64,000 nt of DNA from Pedobacter kyonggii (GCF_004310665.1 NZ_SIXF01000019.1:1-64000), one strand, 5' to 3'; counted from the stretch's first letter, positions 1 to 9,173 are shown. Translations and numbers: made by a program. Notes: generated by a model not told the origin, from the sequence alone.

Positions 1-190
1 ATTTGAACATACGCACAGGGCTCTCTGCCGCACGCCCATTGTCCTGACAGTATTTATCCAAAAGCTCGTTATATATAAAACTAAAATCTATAAGCTCGTT
101 AATCTTGCGCAGCAGATTCTCCTTAGGGACAATCAGATCGTAGAGCCTGGAAAATTCGCTAAACTGGATTTTTTGTTGTTGAAGAAGCAT
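1..190 (-). CDS. IS1182-family transposase, N-terminal part (runs off window)
   Basis: The minus strand reads from an ATG at 190 and stays open to the window edge, giving 63 residues. The stretch after residue 20 has the VPKENLLRKI followed by IDFSFIY pattern and then a DNGR motif, which is the usual N-terminus of IS1182-type DDE transposases. The catalytic core lies outside the window, so intactness cannot be judged. The gene sits inside the element whose end is near 300. Confidence 0.8.
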   Translation of the reverse strand, partial: MLLQQQKIQFSEFSRLYDLIVPKENLLRKINELIDFSFIYNELLDKYCQDNGRAAESPVRMFK

Positions 191-300
191 TTTAAAGGCC
201 GTTCTGGTACACCTTTAAAATACAAAAAAAGAAGCAGAAATTATTAATTTCTACTCCTTTTTTCTGACCCAATCTTGAAGGGACTTTTTCAGTGCCCTCA
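1..300 (-). mobile_element. Insertion sequence end (IS1182-like), partial
   Basis: The transposase start at 190 is followed outward by about 110 noncoding bases that end in GGACTTTTTCAGTGCCCTCA (281-300). Read outward-in this gives a GAGGGCACTGAAAAAGTCC-type tip, which fits a terminal inverted repeat. The exact outer base and any target-site duplication cannot be set because the other end is outside the window. The element stops about 44 bases from the stop codon of the neighbouring permease gene. Confidence 0.6.
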
Positions 301-343
301 TGTAAACACAGACCATTTTTATATTGTTTCAATCACAGTAAAT

Positions 344-1708
344 CTAAAATTGTTCCTGCCTTTTAAAGTTAAAAACTGTTGTTCCAATTAGGATTACGGT
401 CAGGATTGATATAGATAACAAATTAGCCCAAACTGAAGGTATTTGCTGAGGACTATATTTTTCCAGTTTATAATCCTTTATATCTGTACTGTCTACTGCT
501 TTATTCAGAAAGATACCGGGATAAAAATGCAAGCGGATCTGTTCATGATATTTTCTAACTGCCTCCTGAAAATCGAGGTGGGTATTAAGATCCGATCCAG
601 CCATATTGTTTATCCCTAACTGGGTTTGTATGGTAGGGAAGAAAAATGCAAGCGTATTTGTAAATCGCTGTCTGGCGGCCAGTTTATTCTCAATTGCGCG
701 TCTACTTGCTATTGCCTGATCATCGCCCATCTGTTGCATGGCATAATACCAGAACCAGCTAAAAGTTTTCTCTTCTGGGAAGGGATATTGCTTCAGCTGC
801 GGATAATGATCGAAAAATGGTTTCATTGTAACCTCTTTGGCCATATCCCATTTTTCGTGGTTACCCTCGCGTTGATTAATTACATTTTGCAGTGCTTCTG
901 GCATGGGATATTTTCGGGTAAGAAAAAGGTTAAGTGATGCTGGAATTACAATGCAGATAAGTACCCAAACGGCAACCAATGCCGATGCATTAAAGTTCGA
1001 TGATTTTGCTAAAGAAATGATAAAAAATGAAACTGCAAACCAGAAGGCCAGATAAAAGATAATGAGTGTAGTTATTGAAAAGAAAATGAAATCTACAGGC
1101 AAATGCAGATAAAGAATAGCTACAAATAATAGTAATAAGGCAACAGAAAAAATTACGGCTACCCTAACTAAAAATTTTTGCCAGATTACCTGAAAAGACT
1201 GATTGGTTTGTGCCCTTAAAAGCGACCAAACTCCACTTTCTTTTTGCTCCGAAAGTAAGTTATAGCTAAAGGCAATAATCACCAGGGGAAATAAAAAGAT
1301 AAATACAAAACTCAGATCCATGTTTCCCAAAAGCAGGCTTACCGGGTTATTAATATCTGTATCGTAAATCTGACCTTCTAAACCCAACATGGTTACCGAA
1401 ATTAAATAAGGGTTAATATCCCGCTGCCCATTGGCAAAGGCGGCCCAGGCATTGGGTGCATTAGCAAATGAAAACTTATTGTGGTAAAACAATAAGCCAA
1501 TATCTTTACCAAAATGATCGATATTGCTGAGGGTGTTTTTCTTTTGTAACATTGCTGCTTTTTCAATTACGGCCTGTTGGTTGTTAATAAATGTTTTGCC
1601 GAAATACAAACCGGCAAAGCCTGTAATCAGCAGCACAATGATGCCTATCCATGAGGAGCTGTTTCTAAAAAACAGTTTAAATTCGGGGTTATATATACTT
1701 TTTTTCAT
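344..1708 (-). CDS. ABC-2 type permease, DUF3526 family (second copy)
   Basis: This 454-residue inner-membrane protein has one N-terminal membrane segment (about 17-38), a large extracytoplasmic loop, and a cluster of hydrophobic segments around 130-265 followed by a second soluble stretch and a last segment near 425-447. The EQKESGVWSLLRAQ motif after the third segment is typical of ABC-2/DUF3526 permeases of the NosY-like type. It is the last gene of a minus-strand operon, 9 bases after a paralogous permease, and probably forms a heterodimer with it and the ATPase at 5686. The substrate is not known from sequence; the TonB receptor in the operon suggests a metal chelate or siderophore. Confidence 0.8.
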   Translation of the reverse strand: MKKSIYNPEFKLFFRNSSSWIGIIVLLITGFAGLYFGKTFINNQQAVIEKAAMLQKKNTLSNIDHFGKDIGLLFYHNKFSFANAPNAWAAFANGQRDINPYLISVTMLGLEGQIYDTDINNPVSLLLGNMDLSFVFIFLFPLVIIAFSYNLLSEQKESGVWSLLRAQTNQSFQVIWQKFLVRVAVIFSVALLLLFVAILYLHLPVDFIFFSITTLIIFYLAFWFAVSFFIISLAKSSNFNASALVAVWVLICIVIPASLNLFLTRKYPMPEALQNVINQREGNHEKWDMAKEVTMKPFFDHYPQLKQYPFPEEKTFSWFWYYAMQQMGDDQAIASRRAIENKLAARQRFTNTLAFFFPTIQTQLGINNMAGSDLNTHLDFQEAVRKYHEQIRLHFYPGIFLNKAVDSTDIKDYKLEKYSPQQIPSVWANLLSISILTVILIGTTVFNFKRQEQF

Positions 1709-1717
1709 CCTTAATAG

Positions 1718-3163
1718 CTATATCGTTTTAATCCACCTGGTCGTGTACTGTAGCAGCATAACCGTTGCCAATAACCAACAGGTTAAAGCACTCAGTGCCA
1801 ATAACTCATTTGTTAATACTGAACTTAATTTGCCAAAGTGATAATTGAAATCAGGTTGCTCGGCCCAGTGTGCCTTACTAATGGCCAAAGGTTTTTCTTC
1901 TTCTCCTGGCGCAATGTTGCTGATCTTATCAATCTGTAGTTTATTCATCTTTTGCGCCAGCTGATAGCGGTAGGCTTCTGCCTGGTTCTGAAAATCAACA
2001 AAAGTGTCAAAATCAGAGGCTGTTATGGCCATTGAAATATGCTTGAGGGATAAGTAAGGATTCATGAAACCTGCTGCCGTTGTAATGCTGTTCTGCTTTT
2101 CAAAAACTTTATTCAGCTCCTTTTGGTGATTGCTGTAAATTTTTGAGGTTATTTTTTCTCCCTCGGCCATAATATAACCCCCATAGTTAAAAGGCAGTTT
2201 TTTTACATCGGTAACACCGTAAGTTTTGAGTAGTGAGTCTTTAATCGCAGCATAATGTGGGTCATCTGGATTATGGCTATCGCCCTGCTTATGGATGTCG
2301 GTAGCAATGGCATCTGCAAACTCTATTTTAGATGGGGAGGGGTAAATTTTTACGCCGATTGCTTGGGTAATTCTGGGCATAATGACCATAAAAAATATCC
2401 AGCAGGCCAATAAGGTAGTTAAGGCTGATTTAGAACTGCGTGCAAAAGCCGAAACCAAAACCGTTACGGCAGATACAATGAAGAAATAAATCGCATAGCT
2501 AAAAATCAATACCATTAAACGCAAACTGGCATCGCCACTAATCTGCCAATGACTTAGCGAGGCCCATAGCAAAATGGTAAGCAGCATAAGGGGGATAAAT
2601 ATCGATAAACAAACACCAATTATGCCCAGTGTTTTGCCCCAGAGGAGCTGTTTCCAGCTTACATTTTGGCATAGCAGGATTTTTAATGTTCCTGATTCGC
2701 GCTCAGCCGAAATGCTGTTGTAACCTAAGAAGAAAATGAGAAGTGGTACCAGGAGTTGCAGCACCATGGCCACACTAATTTCGCCGAAGCGCAACATTCC
2801 ATTAGAAAAACCTGCTTCACTAAAATTCACTGTGTTTTGTTTATGCGCTTCTAAAAAGATCGATACACCTGCAAAACTTTCTATCCCAAAATCGAAGAAA
2901 CTTAGTTCATGTTTCTCGCGAAAGGCGAGGTAACCATAGTGCGCCATCCGGTGTGGGTGTTTATCTGGTTTTGCCAGCCATTGTGCCCTAACTAGTTCTT
3001 TATAGTGCAGGCGCTGATTGTTTTGTGTTTTAAAATTCTGCCAGCCCACGTAAGTGGCCAAACCAAGCGATAAACCTAATAAAAGGGTTAAGGCTAAGGT
3101 GGCCCTGTTGTTAAGGGCGGTTTTAAAAGTTTGTTTGGCTATAGTGCTTATTCTATTTGGCAT
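1718..3163 (-). CDS. ABC-2 type permease, DUF3526 family (first copy)
   Basis: A 481-residue membrane protein with the same plan as the next gene: one N-terminal helix (about 20-42), a long loop, helices from about 125 to 265 with an ERESGTLKILLCQ motif, a second loop of about 170 residues and a C-terminal helix near 455-472. This is the DUF3526 arrangement. Its start codon overlaps the stop of the TonB receptor gene by one base (TAATG), so the two are translationally coupled. It likely pairs with the downstream paralogue. Import or export direction cannot be decided from sequence; ABC-2 permeases usually export. Confidence 0.8.
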   Translation of the reverse strand: MPNRISTIAKQTFKTALNNRATLALTLLLGLSLGLATYVGWQNFKTQNNQRLHYKELVRAQWLAKPDKHPHRMAHYGYLAFREKHELSFFDFGIESFAGVSIFLEAHKQNTVNFSEAGFSNGMLRFGEISVAMVLQLLVPLLIFFLGYNSISAERESGTLKILLCQNVSWKQLLWGKTLGIIGVCLSIFIPLMLLTILLWASLSHWQISGDASLRLMVLIFSYAIYFFIVSAVTVLVSAFARSSKSALTTLLACWIFFMVIMPRITQAIGVKIYPSPSKIEFADAIATDIHKQGDSHNPDDPHYAAIKDSLLKTYGVTDVKKLPFNYGGYIMAEGEKITSKIYSNHQKELNKVFEKQNSITTAAGFMNPYLSLKHISMAITASDFDTFVDFQNQAEAYRYQLAQKMNKLQIDKISNIAPGEEEKPLAISKAHWAEQPDFNYHFGKLSSVLTNELLALSALTCWLLATVMLLQYTTRWIKTI

Positions 3164-5670
3164 TATATTCTATAGGTTACGTTAAACATTACATTTCTTG
3201 GTGTACCGGGGAAAAGGCGTAGATAGTTTTGTGCGCCAACCCAATAGGTTTTATTTAGAATGTTATTCATATTTACAGCCAGTTGCACTTTAGAACCAGC
3301 AGGCGAATAATAAAGAGCGGCATCTACCAGGGTATAAGCGGGCAGTACAAAATCTCTGATATACAACGGAAGTTTAGTACCACTGTACTGTAAACCTGCT
3401 CCAAAACCTATTCCCTTTAGCTTACGGTTTTCAAAGTTGTAGCGTGTCCATAAGCTTGCACTGTGTTTTGGTGTGTTCTGCACCCTTTGGCCAATTAAAT
3501 CAGGATTAAAATCATCCTTAATAATGGCATCTACATAACTATAACCAGCATTAAACTGCCAGTTAGGCCTGATAAAACCAGAAGCTTCGAATTCTGCACC
3601 ACGGCTGCGTTGGGCCCCGCGTTCTATCAGGCGGTTTACATCCAGTGGATCATTTGCATTCATCAATAGGTTTTTCTGGTTGATTTCGAATACCGAAATG
3701 TTAACCATTAAACTTTTATTCAACCATTCAGATTTTGCACCAATCTCTTTTAAATTACTTTCTAAAGGTTTAAAATTGGTGCCTGCAGGCGGTGGAACAA
3801 TAACGAGGGTTGAGGTATTGCCTTGCGGCTGGTACCCCTGTAAATAGGTTCCGTAAAGGTTAATGTTTGCGCTTATGGCATAGGTAATTCCGGCCCTTGG
3901 CAAAAGCTTATGCTGATAAATTTTCTTCTCGTTAGCCAGTTTGTAATTGCTATAATCCTCATACCACTCTTGTCGTAAACCCAATGTTAAGGTAAGCTGA
4001 TGGTATTTTATCTGATCCTGCAGGTATACTGCGTTAACCAAATTATATGCGGCCGGAATTTCTGTTTTGGTAAAAACATAATCGCTTAAATTTTTAATGG
4101 TATAGGTTGGGTTGAACAAGTTAAAGTGTTCCACGTTGGGTACCGGTGCATTTATACCATTTATTGCCTTAAATAAATAGAGGTCCTTTTTTGTAGCATC
4201 GTACCTTGTTGCAATGGTTCCATCTTTTAACCGGTAACCCTGAGCCGAGTTTTCGCCACCGCCCCGCAATTTCTGGGTGTTTATTCTGTCGTACCCGATT
4301 ACCAGCTTATGACTTAAGCTAAAAGTATTGGCGTTTATACTAAAATAAGTGCTTAAATTGTCGGTTCGCCACTTTTGCTGACGCTGCACGGCACGCATGG
4401 CCGCAAGGGTAGGAATAGGTTGATTGTTTTCATCAACGCCGAAAGCATTGGTGGTTCTATGTTCTAAAAGATCTTCGTTCCAGTTTTGCTTCATATAAGC
4501 TACATTAAATACAATATCCTGTGTAAGGCTATGCGAAAAATTGGTCATTAACATTAAATCCTGACTGTTAAAACGGTCGTTACTGGCGCCCATATTGAAA
4601 CTGATCGGTGTACTTTTTAGATCGGTTTTACCAGCAATTGCACCAAAAATAGCCTGTCCGCGGTCTAACCTCGAATTGCTGTTGTTCATTACCACTTCTA
4701 CATTTAAACTGGTTCGATCGTTCGGGATGTACGAAAAGGAAGGGGCAATCAGGTAACCCTTTCTGTATTGCAGGTCTCTGAAGCTTTTACTGTCTTCATA
4801 ACCTACATTAAGCCGGTAAAGCAGCGTTTTATCAGTATTTAACGGGCCTGTAAAATCTAAAGCGCCTCTAATGGTGCTGAAACTTCCGGCCGAGAGACTA
4901 ATCTCTTTTCGATCTTCAGTCAGTGGTTTTTTTGTTACCAGATTAATGCTTCCCCCTGGGTCTACACTCGAAAATGTTGTACTTGCCGGACCTTTTATTA
5001 CCTCTATCCGTTCCAGATTATTGGTTAAAGGCTGGTTAAAATAATATTGGCGGGTACGCATGCCGTTAATAATAGCACCCTCCTCGTTCTGGTTAATTCC
5101 CCTGATCGAAAATTGGTTGTAATAGCTGCTTTGCGATACACTGGTTACATTTTTAACCGCGTCGGCCAATACAGCCGCCTGCCTGTCGGCAATTAATTCT
5201 TTCGAAACAGAAGAAATAACCTGTGGAATATCCTTGTTCAAAGTAGCCATTTTGGTGGCCGAAAAAGAGTAGTTGCCATAGTACTTTTTGCCATTGGTAC
5301 CTACCACTTCAACGGTCTGCAATTCTTCGTTGGTGCTTTGTAGCATAATTGCATCCAGTTTTAAATCACCAATGCCATTAACGGAGTAGATGCGATTAAA
5401 AGTGCTGTAGCCTATGGCACTAATGGTGATGGTGTAATTAGCCATTTGGGGTAAAACAACCGAAAAATTACCGAGTGAATCGCTGCTTGTATTCAGTTGA
5501 TCTTTCCCATTCTTAAATTTAATAGTGGCTTTTTGGATTGCTTGGTTTTGGGGGTCGATCACTTTTCCACTCACCTTAATCTGAGCAAGAGCGACCAGGC
5601 TAAACGTGCTGAAGAGCAATAGCAAACAGATTGCACGGAAAATAGAAAAGCCTTTATATATTGGGTACAT
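3163..5670 (-). CDS. TonB-dependent siderophore-type receptor with carboxypeptidase-regulatory-like N-domain
   Basis: An 835-residue outer-membrane protein. A signal peptide ends near residue 29 (LVALAQ), followed by a CarboxypepD_reg-like domain (about 30-110), a plug domain (about 130-245, with SIRGINQNEEGAIING and ERIEVIKGPAST) and a beta-barrel to the C-terminus, which ends in the expected aromatic/basic strand (FNVTYRI). The plug pattern and late-barrel AGYSYVDA/LWTRYNF motifs match FhuA/FpvA-type siderophore receptors. It takes up a ferric chelate or similar ligand using TonB-ExbBD energy. It is unusual that two DUF3526 permeases and an ABC ATPase are cotranscribed with it. Confidence 0.88.
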   Translation of the reverse strand: MYPIYKGFSIFRAICLLLLFSTFSLVALAQIKVSGKVIDPQNQAIQKATIKFKNGKDQLNTSSDSLGNFSVVLPQMANYTITISAIGYSTFNRIYSVNGIGDLKLDAIMLQSTNEELQTVEVVGTNGKKYYGNYSFSATKMATLNKDIPQVISSVSKELIADRQAAVLADAVKNVTSVSQSSYYNQFSIRGINQNEEGAIINGMRTRQYYFNQPLTNNLERIEVIKGPASTTFSSVDPGGSINLVTKKPLTEDRKEISLSAGSFSTIRGALDFTGPLNTDKTLLYRLNVGYEDSKSFRDLQYRKGYLIAPSFSYIPNDRTSLNVEVVMNNSNSRLDRGQAIFGAIAGKTDLKSTPISFNMGASNDRFNSQDLMLMTNFSHSLTQDIVFNVAYMKQNWNEDLLEHRTTNAFGVDENNQPIPTLAAMRAVQRQQKWRTDNLSTYFSINANTFSLSHKLVIGYDRINTQKLRGGGENSAQGYRLKDGTIATRYDATKKDLYLFKAINGINAPVPNVEHFNLFNPTYTIKNLSDYVFTKTEIPAAYNLVNAVYLQDQIKYHQLTLTLGLRQEWYEDYSNYKLANEKKIYQHKLLPRAGITYAISANINLYGTYLQGYQPQGNTSTLVIVPPPAGTNFKPLESNLKEIGAKSEWLNKSLMVNISVFEINQKNLLMNANDPLDVNRLIERGAQRSRGAEFEASGFIRPNWQFNAGYSYVDAIIKDDFNPDLIGQRVQNTPKHSASLWTRYNFENRKLKGIGFGAGLQYSGTKLPLYIRDFVLPAYTLVDAALYYSPAGSKVQLAVNMNNILNKTYWVGAQNYLRLFPGTPRNVMFNVTYRI

Positions 5671-5685
5671 GAAATGGATTTGTTT

Positions 5686-6381
5686 TTAAATAGTTTGTAA
5701 GTATAATTCCTGAAGATCGGCCGCAGTGATGTCGCTGGCTTTAAGTGTATGGATTAATTCGCCTTGTTTCATAATGCCAATGTGCGAACCTACATTTACC
5801 GCATTAAAAATATCATGCGTAGCCATTAATATCGATTTCCCCTCGGCCGCCAATTGTTTAACCAGTTGAGTAAACTCTGCTGTAGCTTTTGGGTCCAGGC
5901 CACTGGTAGGTTCGTCCATTAAAATAATCTTTGCATTTTTGGCTAATGCAATTGCAATTCCCACTTTTTGGCGCATGCCTTTACTAAAGCCCGATAAATG
6001 TTTGTGGTGGGCAGCTTCCTGTAAACCACATTGCTTTAAAAAACCGATCAAGTTTGAAGTATCATAGTTAAACCCTGCCAGTTTAGAAAAGTAATCAAGG
6101 TTTTCGATGGCCGAAAGATTACTGTAAAGCATCACAACTTCGGGAATGTAGGCCAGATGTTTCCGCCGTTCGTCATCGTGCGCAGAGATTTCTTCGTTGT
6201 CGATTAAGATTTTTCCGCTACTCGGTTGAATAAAACCTAAAAATAAATTGATAGTAGTGGTTTTTCCGGCACCGTTCTGGCCCAGCAGGCAAAATACCTC
6301 ACCGGGGTTAACGGTTAAATTAAGCTGATTTAGGGCCCGATAAGATTGATAATTTTTGGATAATGAAATGGCTTGAAGCAT
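5686..6381 (-). CDS. ABC transporter ATP-binding protein
   Basis: A 231-residue ATPase that should energise the two DUF3526 permeases downstream. Visible motifs are Walker A GQNGAGKTT (34-42), signature LSGFSKGMR (129-137), Walker B ILMDEP (153-158) and the switch His in ATHD. I chose the ATG at 6381 because it gives the usual MLQAISLSKNY-like start; an upstream ATG at 6399 or 6405 would add 6-8 residues. The gene lies 15 bases before the TonB receptor and 86 bases after the small His/Cys protein, so it appears to be the second gene of the operon. Confidence 0.88.
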   Translation of the reverse strand: MLQAISLSKNYQSYRALNQLNLTVNPGEVFCLLGQNGAGKTTTINLFLGFIQPSSGKILIDNEEISAHDDERRKHLAYIPEVVMLYSNLSAIENLDYFSKLAGFNYDTSNLIGFLKQCGLQEAAHHKHLSGFSKGMRQKVGIAIALAKNAKIILMDEPTSGLDPKATAEFTQLVKQLAAEGKSILMATHDIFNAVNVGSHIGIMKQGELIHTLKASDITAADLQELYLQTI

Positions 6382-6467
6382 AATAAAATATTGGCGCATA
6401 CCCAACAGGCATGTGCGTTAAACAGAATGAATTTGAAGGTTACGAAAAGAAACTTCTTGTATGAAGA

Positions 6468-6836
6468 TTAAGAAATTAGGCTAGGTGGCCCCTTATTGGA
6501 GCAAGATAAGATATAAACAATAGAATGCCTCATCAAGTAGATGCAAGGCCTAATCGTTGGTTTGATTACAGGTAAAGCAAATGCAATAGGAGCAGGAAGA
6601 TCGAAAAAGTGAGACCGGTGTTTTAATACCTCACACAATTTACATTTTAGCTTTGCCGAACTCAATTGTTTGAGCAGGTGCGCCTCACTACAGCTTTGCT
6701 TGCTGTAACTGGTTTTTGCGGCATCATGATGATGCAGGCTTTCTATCAGTGTTGCATTAAGAAATACCGCCAATAGTAATATCGCCCATATACGGGCAAA
6801 AATTTCTTTGCGATATGTACACACTGAATATTTCAA
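6468..6836 (-). CDS. Small His/Cys-rich membrane-associated protein, unknown function
   Basis: A 122-residue protein with an N-terminal hydrophobic segment (about 13-30), then ESLHHHD, a CKLC pair (about 66-69) within KLKCKLCEVLKHRSHFFD, and a C-terminus of NKGPPSL. Such short proteins with a His cluster, a CxxC and a terminal GPP-type motif are often found beside Bacteroidota metal-uptake receptors, but I do not recognise a named family. It is the first gene of the minus-strand ABC/TonB operon. A metal-binding or metal-sensing role is inferred from the residues and the position only. Confidence 0.6.
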   Translation of the reverse strand: MKYSVCTYRKEIFARIWAILLLAVFLNATLIESLHHHDAAKTSYSKQSCSEAHLLKQLSSAKLKCKLCEVLKHRSHFFDLPAPIAFALPVIKPTIRPCIYLMRHSIVYILSCSNKGPPSLIS

Positions 6837-6977
6837 TGCAACAAAGTTACATTAAAATATTAAAAATCAAGCACTGTGTTGTTGTGTTATTGCTGACGGT
6901 TAACTTTATGTCGTTTAATCAACTGCGGACTCCTGACTTCCGACTAACCCCATTAATTCTTACCTTTATTTCAAGCT

Positions 6978-7556
6978 ATGGATCCTAAAGAAACACTAAA
7001 AGCGCATATTTTAAAAACCGCTACTTTAACCGACAAAGAGTTCGATTATTTATTTTCCTATTTCAAGTTACAGTCTTTTAAAAAGGGGCAGGCCATCATT
7101 AGCGAGGGTGATAGGGTAGATCACGAATATTTTGTGATCTCGGGCTGTTTAAAAGCTTTTTTTATCAACGATGAAATCAAGATGTATATCCTGCAGTTTG
7201 CGATGCCTACCTGGTGGACTTCAGATTATGGTGCCCTATACAACCATACGCGTGCAACCATAAGTGTAGATTGCATTAGCGATGCAGAAGTATTATGCCT
7301 TTCTAACGATGACCGCGAAAAGATCTGCAGCGAAATCCATCAGGCTGAACATTTTTTTCGTTGGAGAACAAACAGGGGCTATCTGGCTTCGCAAAAAAGG
7401 CTGTTATCTTTTATGAATAACGATACCAAAGCCCGTTACGAAGAACTTTTAGCCATGTACCCGCAATTGTATAATCTCGTGCCCAAGCATTTAATTGCAG
7501 CTTATTTGGGTGTTTCGAGAGAAACCCTGAGCAGACTTTACAACGCACAAAAATAG
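6978..7556 (+). CDS. Crp/Fnr-family transcriptional regulator
   Basis: A 192-residue protein with a cyclic-nucleotide-binding-like beta-roll (about 20-120, containing KGQAIISEGDRVDHEYFVISG) and a C-terminal region KHLIAAYLGVSRETLSRLYN that forms the recognition helix-turn-helix. No N-terminal Cys cluster is present, so an Fe-S oxygen sensor of Fnr type is unlikely. The pattern is that of the many Bacteroidota Crp-like regulators of unknown ligand. A perfect CRP-type palindrome lies 12 bases after its stop and before the YceI gene, so it probably controls the genes that follow. Confidence 0.88.
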   Translation: MDPKETLKAHILKTATLTDKEFDYLFSYFKLQSFKKGQAIISEGDRVDHEYFVISGCLKAFFINDEIKMYILQFAMPTWWTSDYGALYNHTRATISVDCISDAEVLCLSNDDREKICSEIHQAEHFFRWRTNRGYLASQKRLLSFMNNDTKARYEELLAMYPQLYNLVPKHLIAAYLGVSRETLSRLYNAQK

Positions 7557-7568
7557 CGTTTGGAGAAT

Positions 7569-7582
7569 GTGATGTACATCAC
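7569..7582. promoter_or_regulatory. CRP/FNR-type operator palindrome
   Basis: GTGATGTACATCAC is a perfect 14-base palindrome, and with its flanks reads TGTGA-N6-TCACC, one mismatch from the CRP consensus. Its centre is at 7575.5. A TAnnTTTG-like element with one mismatch (TTACTTTG, 7606-7613) would place the transcription start near 7617, so the centre would be close to -41.5, the class II activator position. The adjacent Crp-family gene is the obvious candidate protein. Confidence 0.6.
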
Positions 7583-7649
7583 CTAAGCCCTGTAAAAATC
7601 CTCCTTTACTTTGTGTTGTCAAATCACTAATGATTGATAAAACAAAGAA

Positions 7650-8186
7650 ATGGAAACTACAAAATTTGAAATTGTAAGCGCTCAAAGCAATATCAACTGG
7701 ACTGGTAAAAAAGTAACTGGATCACACAACGGAACCATCACGATTAAATCGGGTTCACTAAGTTTAAACGATGGTAAATTTAGCAACGGGAACTTTATTA
7801 TCGATACCACCTCTATTGTAATATTGGATGTTACCGACCCTGCAACCAATGCACAGTTCGCCGGACATTTATTCTCTGAAGATTTTTTCGCAACCGATCA
7901 ATTCCCCGAGGCCACATTTGTTATTACAGCCGTTGATCAAACCAATGAAGACAATACAGTAATTACTGGCGATTTAACCATTAAAGGCATTACACATGCT
8001 GTAATTTTTGCGGCAGATGTTGTAGTTAATGGCAATACGTTAGCAGCTTCTGGTAAAATCTTTATCGACCGTACAAAGTACGACATGAAATTCAGATCTG
8101 GTAACTTTTTCACCAACCTTGGCGATAACCTGATCTACAATGAATTTGAGCTCGATGTAAAATTAACCGCATCATCAACTATTTAA
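7650..8186 (+). CDS. YceI family protein, cytoplasmic form
   Basis: A 178-residue protein of the YceI/lipocalin-like fold: it opens with FEIVSAQSNINWTGKKVTGSHNGTI and contains FIIDTTSIVI and a GDLTIKGITH motif, all typical. YceI proteins bind isoprenoid or amphiphilic ligands and several are induced by stress. No signal peptide is visible, unlike periplasmic E. coli YceI. It is the first gene of a small plus-strand set (to 10688) behind the Crp-type site and is followed after 10 bases by the tautomerase gene. Confidence 0.88.
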   Translation: METTKFEIVSAQSNINWTGKKVTGSHNGTITIKSGSLSLNDGKFSNGNFIIDTTSIVILDVTDPATNAQFAGHLFSEDFFATDQFPEATFVITAVDQTNEDNTVITGDLTIKGITHAVIFAADVVVNGNTLAASGKIFIDRTKYDMKFRSGNFFTNLGDNLIYNEFELDVKLTASSTI

Positions 8187-8196
8187 TCGAACAGCC

Positions 8197-8415
8197 ATGC
8201 CATACGTAAAAATAGAAGTAACCCGCGAAGGTGTTACACGCGAACAAAAACAAGCCCTAATTAGTGGGATTACCAAACTGATTACCGAAGTATTGGATAA
8301 AGATCCAAAGCTTACGCATGTAGTAATTCAGGAAATCGAATTGGATGACTGGGGATATGCGGGCGAGCAGGTATCGGTATTGCGCGAAAAAGGGATAACA
8401 GCAAACAATAAATAA
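8197..8415 (+). CDS. 4-oxalocrotonate tautomerase family protein
   Basis: A 72-residue tautomerase subunit. It begins MPYVKIEVTREG, so removal of Met exposes the catalytic Pro1 that defines the family, and TREQKQALISGITKLI matches the helix after strand one. Such proteins work as hexamers and catalyse keto-enol tautomerisation; the physiological substrate here is unknown. It lies between YceI and an SDR with short gaps (10 and 11 bases), indicating one operon. Confidence 0.88.
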   Translation: MPYVKIEVTREGVTREQKQALISGITKLITEVLDKDPKLTHVVIQEIELDDWGYAGEQVSVLREKGITANNK

Positions 8416-8426
8416 TCATCAAAAAC

Positions 8427-9173
8427 ATGAAAACATTAACAGTTATTATAACAGGCGCATCAACAGGTATTGGTCGTGCCATTGCAGCTTTATTTTTAAA
8501 ACAGGGTCACAATGTGGTGATCAACGCTGCAAATGAAAACAATTTAATCTCTGCTTTCAACGAATTAGGATCGCACCATCAATTGGCGATGGTAGCTGGT
8601 GACATCAGCAACATCAGCACAGGTAAACGATTGGTAGAAACTGCCATAGCGCGTTTTGGTACTGTAGATGTGCTGATAAATAATGCCGGTATTTTTGAAT
8701 CAAAACCTTTTTTAGAGGTAGATGAAGCGCACCTGGATAAATTTTTGAACATCAATTTAAAAGGCACATTTTTCACCACTCAGGCAACCATAACGCAGAT
8801 GTTGAAACAAGATGGTGGTGCAATTATTAACATCGGAACCGTATTGGTAGATCATGCCATTGGAGGTTTTCCAGCAACTGCACCCATTTCGAGTAAAGGA
8901 GGCATTCATGCCTTAACCAAACAATTGGCTGCCGAGTTTGGCAAAAACAACATCCGGGTAAACGGCATCGCGCCGGGGATTATTAGAAGTCCGTTACAGG
9001 CCAAAAATGGCATTAGTAATGCTGATGCGTTTGCGGGTTTACATTTATTAAACCGTATTGGCGAAACACAGGATGTTGCTCAACTCGCCCTGTACCTGGC
9101 AGAAAGTAATTTTGTAACAGGCGAAATCATCAATTTAGACGGAGGTCATGTAGCGGGTCATCATATTGGTTAA
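8427..9173 (+). CDS. SDR family oxidoreductase with altered catalytic Tyr
   Basis: A 248-residue classical-length short-chain dehydrogenase. The cofactor motif TGASTGIGRA (9-18), the NNAG motif (85-88) and the C-terminal GEIINLDGGH are all clear. The usual catalytic Tyr of YxxxK is replaced: the sequence reads APISSKGG, so Lys157 is kept but residue 153 is Pro, and the usual catalytic Ser region reads INIGTVL. It may have lost dehydrogenase activity, use another acid, or act on an unusual substrate. It belongs to the same operon as YceI and the tautomerase. Confidence 0.85.
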   Translation: MKTLTVIITGASTGIGRAIAALFLKQGHNVVINAANENNLISAFNELGSHHQLAMVAGDISNISTGKRLVETAIARFGTVDVLINNAGIFESKPFLEVDEAHLDKFLNINLKGTFFTTQATITQMLKQDGGAIINIGTVLVDHAIGGFPATAPISSKGGIHALTKQLAAEFGKNNIRVNGIAPGIIRSPLQAKNGISNADAFAGLHLLNRIGETQDVAQLALYLAESNFVTGEIINLDGGHVAGHHIG

